Of a stretch of 10,051 nucleotides of DNA, positions 1 through 5,791 are shown one piece after another (within the stretch, counting starts at the first letter, position 1; the number at the start of each line of letters is the position of its first letter). The notes beneath the pieces are model-generated. The model worked only from the letters and a program-made list of their open reading frames with translations. It did not search any database and was not told the origin of the DNA. The DNA is taken from NCBI GenBank assembly GCA_003510795.1, contig DOKP01000068.1, positions 17,372 to 27,422 on the forward strand. Direction: 5' to 3'. The DNA is from Candidatus Moraniibacteriota bacterium (lineage in GTDB: Bacteria; Patescibacteriota; Minisyncoccia; Moranbacterales; UBA9337). Made by a program: the position numbers and the translations under genes.

Positions 1-20
1 AATATGGATATATCCATATT
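1..20. repeat. 20-bp perfect palindrome at the window edge
   Basis: The first 20 bases read identically on both strands (AATATGGATATATCCATATT), centred between positions 10 and 11. It may be a protein-binding operator for a gene to the left or for the promoter about 50 bp to the right. It has no GC-rich stem or T-run of an intrinsic terminator. It could extend beyond the window edge. Its function is unknown. Confidence 0.6.
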
Positions 21-61
21 ATACAGCCACACAATTTATTTGTCAAATATTTTACAATAGC

Positions 62-75
62 GTCAAATCGTTGAC
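62..75. promoter_or_regulatory. Inverted repeat GTCAA-N4-TTGAC over the -35 box (putative operator)
   Basis: GTCAA at 62-66 and TTGAC at 71-75 form a perfect inverted repeat with a 4-base spacer. The right half-site is part of the -35 hexamer TTGACA of the promoter at 71-99. A third GTCAA copy lies at 42-46, exactly 20 bp (about two helical turns) before the left half-site. Seen in sequence: the repeats and their spacing. Inferred: a dimeric regulator could bind here and block or recruit RNA polymerase. Part of the symmetry comes from the -35 consensus itself, so chance is possible. Confidence 0.4.
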
Positions 76-99
76 AGTCCGCTGATATCTTGCTAAAAT
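71..99 (+). promoter_or_regulatory. Near-consensus sigma70-type promoter for the GIY-YIG gene
   Basis: A perfect -35 box TTGACA (71-76) is followed after 17 bases by TAAAAT (94-99), a five-of-six match to the -10 consensus. TGC directly before the -10 box adds an extended -10 element. The predicted start is near 106, giving a leader of roughly 137 nt before the ATG at 243. No other gene start on the plus strand lies in between, so the GIY-YIG gene is the likely target. Confidence 0.7.
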
Positions 100-125
100 A
101 GAACTACAAATCTTCAAATACAAAA

Positions 126-144
126 CGGGGTCTTGTGAACCCCG
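126..144. other. GC-rich hairpin in the leader of the GIY-YIG gene
   Basis: CGGGGT (126-131) pairs with ACCCCG (139-144) around a 7-base loop. It lies about 20 nt downstream of the predicted transcription start and about 100 nt before the start codon. On the plus strand no T-run follows, so it is not a normal terminator there. On the minus strand it is followed by TTTTGTATTT, so it could stop leftward transcription. It could also act as a 5' stabilising stem. The rest of the leader (145-242) is AT-rich with no recognised riboswitch. Confidence 0.45.
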
Positions 145-242
145 CTTGAAAATGTGTGGTTGATTATCCGCGCAAACAACTTTAATAATTAAAGGATAGC
201 ATGTTTTCAAATTTTGGGGAAATTAATTAATTTAAGAAAAAT

Positions 243-545
243 ATGAGTATAAACATAGAAGGTTATGAATTTGAAGGACCCTTTGCTTCAACTGATTCTT
301 TGAAAAAACTTTCGGGCGTGTATGCAATTCATTACAAAAATAATGAGGACAAATATACGCGTTTGGATATTGGGGAGTCCGAGGACATAAAAGATCGTGT
401 TGAAACCCATGATCGAAAGGATTGTTGGAGTAGGAACGCACATGGAGCCATTACAGCTTCAGCTTATTATTGTAGCGAAAACGAAAGGATGAGAATTGAA
501 AAAATAATTAGAAATAGTTCAAGCTTGCCTTGCGGAAAAATTTAA
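243..545 (+). CDS. Single-domain GIY-YIG nuclease-family protein
   Basis: The 100-residue protein matches the GIY-YIG fold in motif order. GVY at residues 25-27 stands for GIY and DIG at 42-44 for YIG. It is followed by Arg52 and the block THDRKDCW (55-62), then a helix with Glu86 in RMRIEKIIR and a terminal PCGK (96-99). This R..HDRKxCW...E...CG pattern is typical of a small stand-alone subfamily. GIY-YIG domains usually cleave DNA with Arg and Glu catalytic residues, but many stand-alone members have no known substrate. The start is chosen because residues 1-15 (SINIEGYEFEGPF) look like the usual subfamily N-terminus. The Shine-Dalgarno is weak (AAGAAAA). The gene is a monocistronic unit with its own strong promoter and terminator. 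Family call fairly sure; biological role unknown (repair, defence or selfish element). Confidence 0.75.
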   Translation: MSINIEGYEFEGPFASTDSLKKLSGVYAIHYKNNEDKYTRLDIGESEDIKDRVETHDRKDCWSRNAHGAITASAYYCSENERMRIEKIIRNSSSLPCGKI

Positions 546-551
546 TCATCT

Positions 552-582
552 GCCCCGCCAAGAAAATGACGGGGCTTTTATT
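552..582 (+). terminator. Intrinsic terminator after the GIY-YIG gene
   Basis: GCCCCG (552-557) and CGGGGC (570-575) form a 6-bp GC-only stem with a 12-base loop, followed at once by TTTTATT. It begins seven bases after the stop codon. It is a terminator only for rightward transcription: on the minus strand no T-run follows the stem. Confidence 0.8.
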
Positions 583-648
583 ATAAAATCGTTTTTTACT
601 GCCCAATTGTGGACAAAAAAACACTTTATTTCCCCTGTATAAATAGAT

Positions 649-688
649 AAAAAAACTTATTCTTCCTTATTATTAAAAAAGAACGAAT
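649..688 (-). terminator. Possible AT-rich terminator for the penicillin-binding protein gene
   Basis: Read on the minus strand, ATTCGTTC (688-681) can pair with GGAAGAAT (666-659) with one mismatch and one G-U pair around a 14-base loop. After three bases comes a run of seven T (655-649). It lies 15 to 54 bases past the stop codon at 703. The stem is weak, so this is only a candidate, but no better one is visible before the convergent GIY-YIG gene. Confidence 0.35.
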
Positions 689-702
689 TTTACTTCATAT
701 AA

Positions 703-3261
703 CTAAAAGTTTATCGCCACACTATCTGAGGCACTGACCTCGTTGCCGTTGTCGTCTTTGAGCTTGGCTTCTATCTTTATACTAGAATTGTTTTTATTGG
801 CTGGTACTTCGTAGGTGAGATTAAATGAACTGCTGCTACTAGAATTAATTTCATCTCCCTCGGCATAAACTTTAATATTATCTATTCCAAAGGGCGCATC
901 CGCACTCACAGAAATTTTTAATTTGTTTCCGCCTTCTTTATTCACACTTAAACTGATTTTTGGCGCATACTTTTCGAAATCATCTTTATCGCAATCCCCT
1001 TCCACATCCTCATCAGATATATATTTCTTATCTTTGCTTTTCTTATACCAAGCTTTTACTCCCTCTTCCCAACGAGCAAATTGCGAATCATTTTCTGGTT
1101 TATCCGGATACTCACCCTGAGGATTATCTTTGTCCACATACCATAAAATATTGTGCGCTTCTGTAATAGTTTTAGTTTTCTTTTCATTATCCGGACAATA
1201 TTTATTGGCCTTGCACCATTTATCATCTTTGCCAGGAATTTCACAAACTTCTACTTTTTTCTCCGTATCCAATTTTCCTGTTAAAATATCTTTTTTGATA
1301 TCTTTCATCACCTCTTCTTCATTATACTTTGGAAATTCTTCTTTGCTATAATTTCCCAATACTTGATCCAAGAAACTTCTCCAAATTGGGGCGGCGACAT
1401 TAACTCCATCTGCTCCTTCTTTCATTGGCGCATTATTATTATTGCCCGCCCAAACACCCACTGCAATTGTCGGAGTATAACCCATTGTCCAACCATCCCG
1501 AAATTCATTGGTGGTTCCGGTTTTTGCTGCCACATTTCGATCCTCAAATTTCAAAGGATTATTTTCTCCAAAAACAGGAGCTCGATATTTATTATTAGAA
1601 ATTACCGAATCCAACATTGCCACATATTCTTCTTTAACCACTCTATCGCCCTTGCTATCTTTAAATTCCTCAATAATTTTCCCGTCTTTATCTTCAATTC
1701 TCAAAATAGCTGTTTTATTTTGCTTAATTCCGTTATTTGCCAATGTCGCATATGCGCTAACATGATCTAAAAGTTGCACTTCTCCTCCACCTAAAACTAA
1801 AGATAAGCCGTAACGCTCCGGATCATTAAGTCCGTTTATTCCTAAATTCTTTGCCATACTAATACTATCTTTAACTCCAGCTAAATAAAGGGTTTTTACA
1901 GCCGGAACGTTAAGTGACATTCCCAAAGCTTCTTTTAATTTTAATGGACCACGAAAGTTTCCGTCATAATTTTGAGGGATATAATTATCTTCACTGCCTT
2001 TATTAAAATCTGTCTCAACATCATAGACAATTGTATCGGGGAAATATCCTTTGGTAAAAGCAGTTAAATAAACATAAGGCTTAAAGGAAGAACCAGGCTG
2101 GCGATCTCTAATTGCCACATTAACATTCGGCTCGAAAAGACAATTTTTACCAGGGATACAGTTTTCCGGATAGCTTTCTCCAAAATAATCCTTAGAGCCA
2201 ACCATTGCTAAAATTTGACCGGTCTTAGGATCCATAGCCACCAGAGCAGCATTTTCTGCTTTCCATGTTCTCCCGTTCTTCTCCACTCCGTCTTTCACAG
2301 CTTTTTCAGCAATCTGTTGTTTTTCCCAATCAAGTGTAGTATAAATCTTCATTCCTCCCTCTTCCATTTCTTGGGCTCCATATTTATTATCCAAGTATTC
2401 TTTAATATACATTATAAAATGAGGGGCTTTAATATTTTCTCTTTTGACGACAATTTTACCCAAAACATCTGTTTCTTTATATTTTTGTGCATCTTCTTTA
2501 GATATATATCCTAAATTAGCCATCTTGTCTAAAACAGCTTCTTGATTAATTTTTAATCTATCTGTATGAGAGCCAAAAGGGGAAAAGAAAGAAGTTGCTC
2601 GAGGTAAAACAGCTACAATAGCAGCCTCATCATAGGTCAAATCTTTAGCATTTTTCCCAAAAAAAGTTTGAGCCGCCGACTCTATTCCGTAAGCATTGGA
2701 ACCATAAGGGATTTCATTGAGATACATTCTCAAAATTTCGTCTTTGGAAAATTTTTGTTCTATTTCTAAAGATAAAATTACTTCTTTTATTTTTCGGGTA
2801 AAAGTTTTTTCTGAAGTTAAAATAGAATTTTTTACAAACTGCTGAGTAATTGTGGATCCTCCCTGAGCCGCACCTCTATTTAAAACATCTTTCAATACTG
2901 CGCGAGCGATTGAAGAAAATTTAATACCATAATGAGAATAGAAATCTTGATCTTCGGAAGCTATAGTCGCCCAACGCACACTTTGAGGCATTTCTTCAAA
3001 TGGAATAAGGGTTCTTTTTTCTTCACCATGAATTTCATACAAAATCTGTTGGCCGGTTCGATCATAAATTTTAGTGGACTCAGCCACCACTCTTTTATTA
3101 ACCTTATTTGGATCAGGCAAATCCTTAGCAAAATAGGCAAAAACACCCACGGCTCCAATAACCGCAGTCATAAATCCAAAAAAGATCAACATTAATAAAG
3201 CTTTCCACCAAATTATCTTCCCCTCTTTATTTTTAATTTTTCTAGCTACAAAAACTTTCAT
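703..3261 (-). CDS. Bifunctional class A penicillin-binding protein (PBP1A-type transglycosylase/transpeptidase)
   Basis: This 852-residue protein polymerises lipid II glycan strands and cross-links peptidoglycan stem peptides at the outer face of the membrane. A short cytoplasmic basic tail is followed by one signal anchor (about 21-44). The GT51 glycosyltransferase domain shows EDQDFYSHYG (103-112, catalytic Glu103), GGSTITQQF (134-142), KIKEVILSLEIE and the YLNEIPYG block (180-187). The transpeptidase domain shows SSFK (391-394, nucleophile Ser391), SLN (449-451) and KTGT (580-583), all intact. The tail (640-852) is unusual: a linker with CxnCxnC cysteines (673, 683, 688) plus Cys757, then a beta-rich Ig-like segment from about 766 that includes a run of six serines (807-812). 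No clear Shine-Dalgarno precedes the ATG; the start fits the expected cytoplasmic tail and anchor. It has its own promoters and is probably not part of the ATP-grasp cluster upstream. Confidence 0.95.
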   Translation of the reverse strand: MKVFVARKIKNKEGKIIWWKALLMLIFFGFMTAVIGAVGVFAYFAKDLPDPNKVNKRVVAESTKIYDRTGQQILYEIHGEEKRTLIPFEEMPQSVRWATIASEDQDFYSHYGIKFSSIARAVLKDVLNRGAAQGGSTITQQFVKNSILTSEKTFTRKIKEVILSLEIEQKFSKDEILRMYLNEIPYGSNAYGIESAAQTFFGKNAKDLTYDEAAIVAVLPRATSFFSPFGSHTDRLKINQEAVLDKMANLGYISKEDAQKYKETDVLGKIVVKRENIKAPHFIMYIKEYLDNKYGAQEMEEGGMKIYTTLDWEKQQIAEKAVKDGVEKNGRTWKAENAALVAMDPKTGQILAMVGSKDYFGESYPENCIPGKNCLFEPNVNVAIRDRQPGSSFKPYVYLTAFTKGYFPDTIVYDVETDFNKGSEDNYIPQNYDGNFRGPLKLKEALGMSLNVPAVKTLYLAGVKDSISMAKNLGINGLNDPERYGLSLVLGGGEVQLLDHVSAYATLANNGIKQNKTAILRIEDKDGKIIEEFKDSKGDRVVKEEYVAMLDSVISNNKYRAPVFGENNPLKFEDRNVAAKTGTTNEFRDGWTMGYTPTIAVGVWAGNNNNAPMKEGADGVNVAAPIWRSFLDQVLGNYSKEEFPKYNEEEVMKDIKKDILTGKLDTEKKVEVCEIPGKDDKWCKANKYCPDNEKKTKTITEAHNILWYVDKDNPQGEYPDKPENDSQFARWEEGVKAWYKKSKDKKYISDEDVEGDCDKDDFEKYAPKISLSVNKEGGNKLKISVSADAPFGIDNIKVYAEGDEINSSSSSSFNLTYEVPANKNNSSIKIEAKLKDDNGNEVSASDSVAINF

Positions 3262-3278
3262 TTATTTAAAAATTCTAC

Positions 3279-3307
3279 ATTATAAACTTACTCTTTTATT
3301 TTACCAA
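3279..3307 (-). promoter_or_regulatory. Proximal promoter of the penicillin-binding protein gene
   Basis: On the minus strand TTGGTA (3307-3302) and a perfect TATAAT (3284-3279) are separated by 17 bases. The predicted start is near 3272, only about 11 nt before the ATG, so the transcript would be nearly leaderless. This agrees with the lack of a Shine-Dalgarno sequence. Confidence 0.5.
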
Positions 3308-3318
3308 ACTTTCTATCT

Positions 3319-3347
3319 ATTATACAATGTTTTTAAATTTACAGCAA
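3319..3347 (-). promoter_or_regulatory. Distal promoter of the penicillin-binding protein gene
   Basis: On the minus strand TTGCTG (3347-3342) and a perfect TATAAT (3324-3319) are separated by exactly 17 bases. It sits in the 139-base gap between the stop of the upstream cluster (3401) and the start of this gene. It suggests independent transcription of the cell-wall gene, in addition to any read-through. Confidence 0.6.
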
Positions 3348-3400
3348 CCCTAAGCACATAATCTCTTTTCAATTTATGAAAATTAATAAAAATATACTCT

Positions 3401-4810
3401 TTAAACAACCATTCTTTCTATTACTACTTCTGCGAAAAAATTTTCGCTAGAGTTAAGTATTGGTTTTCTTAAATCCAATTTATCTTTTTCGGTAGCTCCC
3501 ACCACAAATTCCTTTTTGTTTATCAATACTTTTTCTCCTATTTCAATGCCTAAAGCCAGTCTGTAGCTCTCACTTAATTGAACTACTCCTGCGGGTATAT
3601 TAGAAAAATAAGCTACCCTAGCATACAACTTGCCCTCAAGGCGGAATTCATCTTCTAACGTCATTTTCGACTGTAAAAAAGTTTTTAAATCATCGGAATT
3701 TCTGAATTGTTCTTGGAATTCAATTAAAATTTCACCCAATGCATCCTGCAACTCTGAGAAATATTTTTTTCTTAATGGCAGACACATTTCAACTTGTATA
3801 TATTGATAATTGCCTCCCAAAGCATTAAACGTTTTATTTCCAAAACGACGCTCTGTGTGCACCACATTACCGCAAAACCTGCTCCCCTCTTTAGCCACTC
3901 CAGAAAAATAATATTCGTTCTCATTTTTTGATAATTTTCTTTCTTTAATTTTACTATTAAGTCTATCAGAAAACCATCGAGCTATTTGCGGATCACATGG
4001 CATTTTCCCATTTCTTAGACCGTTAGAAACAATAACATCCCCCGCATCACCTGGTTTATCTGATTTCCCGTGTAATGATATATGCAAGAATGGCTTCGAT
4101 AATTCTTTATTATTTTCTTGATATTCTGCAGAATTTTCTGAAAATTTCTTTATTAGCTGATATTGTGCATCATAATATCCATGACCAAACTCTTCTCTGC
4201 TGTTTTTATCTGATATTTTTCTCACATTTTCAGGTCGATTAGCGTCCATAAATCTGCGTGTTTTTCTGGCGATATAGTAAGAGCTGTCTGATTTTTTTGC
4301 AATTTCTTGCGCTAAAGAGCCGACATAATCTTCATGAAGTTCTTTTATTTTCAAAATCGCTATTGATAATTTATCACTCCCATATTTTTCAGTTAATTCA
4401 TTAATTATGGAAAAAATGTCTCTTTGCGGGCTATTTTTTCTAATGGCAACAATATTTTCAGCTATCACGACGCCTTTATTTATTATTTCAGTAGCTTCAG
4501 TATTTTTCCATTCCGGTTTTCGTTTCAGAATTTTTACTATTTCTCCAGTGTTAGCCATTTGCGAGTGAATCGCATCCACGCAGGTGTTATTACCTCTTTC
4601 ACTGACACCATAATCTAAAAAATATCTGTTAATCATCCTGTCGGAAATCTCTTTCTTTTCCTCAGGTAATAAGTTTTTATCTTTTTCCTCACTAATAAGA
4701 AAAATCTCTTTTCTAATAAGACCTTTATCTTTATTGTCACTGTCCTTGGTTAAATTTTCAACTACCTCGTTGCGACGAGTTTTAATTTCTCCAAATCTAC
4801 CTTCTTTCAT
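3401..4810 (-). CDS. Divergent N-formylglutamate amidohydrolase-like protein with helical N-terminal and beta-rich C-terminal extensions
   Basis: No close family is obvious over the whole 469 residues, but several motifs in order resemble the zinc-dependent N-formylglutamate amidohydrolase (FGase) fold. These are HEDYVGSLAQEIA (159-171, candidate metal-binding His159), RFMDANRP (186-193, compare the vDlNRP motif), HISLHG (243-248, candidate His247), GDVIVSNG (257-264), the stretch RFCGNVVHTERRFG (311-324), and QVEMCLPLR (339-347, candidate catalytic Glu341). FGases hydrolyse amide bonds next to glutamate or related acids. The first 90 residues are highly charged and probably partly disordered. 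Residues about 390-469 look like a separate beta-barrel (VQLSESYRLALGIEIGEKV recalls Cdc48-N-type double-psi barrels; weak). No signal peptide is seen, so it is probably cytoplasmic. It is the last gene of the amidoligase cluster, 29 bases after the RimK-like gene, so it may remove what the ligases add. It could instead be a succinylglutamate-desuccinylase/M14-like hydrolase. No Shine-Dalgarno is visible; the first ATG is used since the next Met is at residue 59. Confidence 0.55.
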   Translation of the reverse strand: MKEGRFGEIKTRRNEVVENLTKDSDNKDKGLIRKEIFLISEEKDKNLLPEEKKEISDRMINRYFLDYGVSERGNNTCVDAIHSQMANTGEIVKILKRKPEWKNTEATEIINKGVVIAENIVAIRKNSPQRDIFSIINELTEKYGSDKLSIAILKIKELHEDYVGSLAQEIAKKSDSSYYIARKTRRFMDANRPENVRKISDKNSREEFGHGYYDAQYQLIKKFSENSAEYQENNKELSKPFLHISLHGKSDKPGDAGDVIVSNGLRNGKMPCDPQIARWFSDRLNSKIKERKLSKNENEYYFSGVAKEGSRFCGNVVHTERRFGNKTFNALGGNYQYIQVEMCLPLRKKYFSELQDALGEILIEFQEQFRNSDDLKTFLQSKMTLEDEFRLEGKLYARVAYFSNIPAGVVQLSESYRLALGIEIGEKVLINKKEFVVGATEKDKLDLRKPILNSSENFFAEVVIERMVV

Positions 4811-4839
4811 TTTTTAATTTAAATTTAAATATTAAAATC

Positions 4840-5763
4840 CTAGTTTTTATATTTATTATCTGATAATTTTAACAAATTTTCCAATACTTTTTCGGCGACA
4901 TTTACGCCAGTAGCGGATTCAAATCCTTTAAACTGGGCTGAGGTGTTTATCTCTATTGCCAGATAACCGCTATCACTTTTAATAAAATCAATGCCTGCAT
5001 AGAAAATTTCCCCCTCTTTTATTATCTTTGTAGCCATTTCTCTTATTTCATCATTTGCCGCTACAATTTCTGCCTTACCACCCAAGGAGATATTAGCCTT
5101 GAAATCTCCATTTTGAGCTGTTCGCTTAATTATTCCCAATATTTTTCCTCCCAAGCACAAAGCTCTATAATCAGACCCTGCCGATTCTTTTATAAATTCT
5201 TGCAATAAGTAAGAGCTTCTTTTTAGGGGAACTATATTTTTTGCGCCAATAGATTTGTTGATAAAGGTTACCACATCTTGAGAAGAACTTACGATAGCGA
5301 CATTTTTACCCATGGAGCCTCGACAGCTTTTTATAACGCAAGGAAATCCACCCACATATTTTTCGGCCAGCAGCTTAATTTTTTCTTCATCAAAGCTATT
5401 TATCAACACTGTTTTGGGAGTAGAAATATTAATATTACTAAAAAAAACACTCGCGCAATATTTATCAGAAAGATCTACTGCTTGTGCATTGGGCCAGATG
5501 ACTATTTGCTCTTTAAATCGCTTGTGCAAGCATCCTGCCAAATAATGATTAATGGTTGGATTGGCGACAAACCATACAATATCCCCGCTATTAAAAATTA
5601 TTTCCTCTCCGTCATGAAAAATTCCCTGATCTGTTAATGACAAACTGTAAGAATTAACGACATAAACATCTAAATCTTTTTTTATAGCTTCCTCCTTAAA
5701 TCTCACCAAACGCTTACTCTCTGAATGCACATTGAAAATAATCATCTTTCTTTTTCTAATCAT
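4840..5763 (-). CDS. RimK-like ATP-grasp amidoligase
   Basis: At 307 residues it has the length of E. coli RimK, which ligates glutamate to ribosomal protein S6. The N-terminal pre-ATP-grasp part (about 7-95) is followed by the ATP-grasp domain. DKYCAS (100-105) and GFPCVIKSCRGSMGK (139-153, Lys145) bind nucleotide. LQEFI (187-191) forms the hinge. DYRALCLGGK (198-207), IKR (212-214) and the KANISLGG stretch (222-229) are RimK hallmarks. The Mg-binding residues Asp259, Glu271 and Asn273 (EIN) are intact, so it should be active. It forms an acyl phosphate and joins it to an amine; acceptor and donor are unknown. It is related to the ATP-grasp encoded directly upstream (shared GF.. .TG.NVA block near the C-terminus), suggesting an old tandem duplication. 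Met7 (ATG at 5745) is an alternative start; it would remove the odd MIRKRK leader. Not assigned as rimK itself: there is no ribosomal context. Confidence 0.85.
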   Translation of the reverse strand: MIRKRKMIIFNVHSESKRLVRFKEEAIKKDLDVYVVNSYSLSLTDQGIFHDGEEIIFNSGDIVWFVANPTINHYLAGCLHKRFKEQIVIWPNAQAVDLSDKYCASVFFSNINISTPKTVLINSFDEEKIKLLAEKYVGGFPCVIKSCRGSMGKNVAIVSSSQDVVTFINKSIGAKNIVPLKRSSYLLQEFIKESAGSDYRALCLGGKILGIIKRTAQNGDFKANISLGGKAEIVAANDEIREMATKIIKEGEIFYAGIDFIKSDSGYLAIEINTSAQFKGFESATGVNVAEKVLENLLKLSDNKYKN

Positions 5764-5791
5764 ACTATTTGTTGATACTTACTCTAAAAAA

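Noticed and set aside
126..144. Intrinsic terminator on the plus strand
   Set aside because: The stem is good, but the bases after it (CTTGAAAATG) contain no T-run and it lies downstream of the promoter of the same transcript. Kept only as a leader hairpin.
1363..1770. Plus-strand open frame of 135 codons
   Set aside because: It lies wholly antisense to the transpeptidase region of the penicillin-binding protein, has no family motif and is Phe/Ile/Ser/Cys-rich as expected for a shadow frame.
3366..3382. TTTTC-N7-GAAAA inverted repeat after the FGase-like gene, considered as the cluster terminator
   Set aside because: Only a 5-bp AT-rich stem without a following T-run on the minus strand.
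4817..4830. ATTTAAATTTAAAT palindrome between the RimK-like and FGase-like genes
   Set aside because: It contains only A and T in an AT-rich gap, so symmetry of this length is expected by chance; the stem would be too weak to act as a terminator.
5278..5637. Plus-strand open frame of 119 codons
   Set aside because: It is antisense to the RimK-like ATP-grasp gene, whose catalytic motifs are clear. No Shine-Dalgarno or recognisable domain.
4840..5763. Annotation as true rimK (S6 glutamate ligase)
   Set aside because: The motifs fit the wider RimK family, but there is no ribosomal context and two further RimK-type paralogues lie beside it, so the substrate cannot be assigned.
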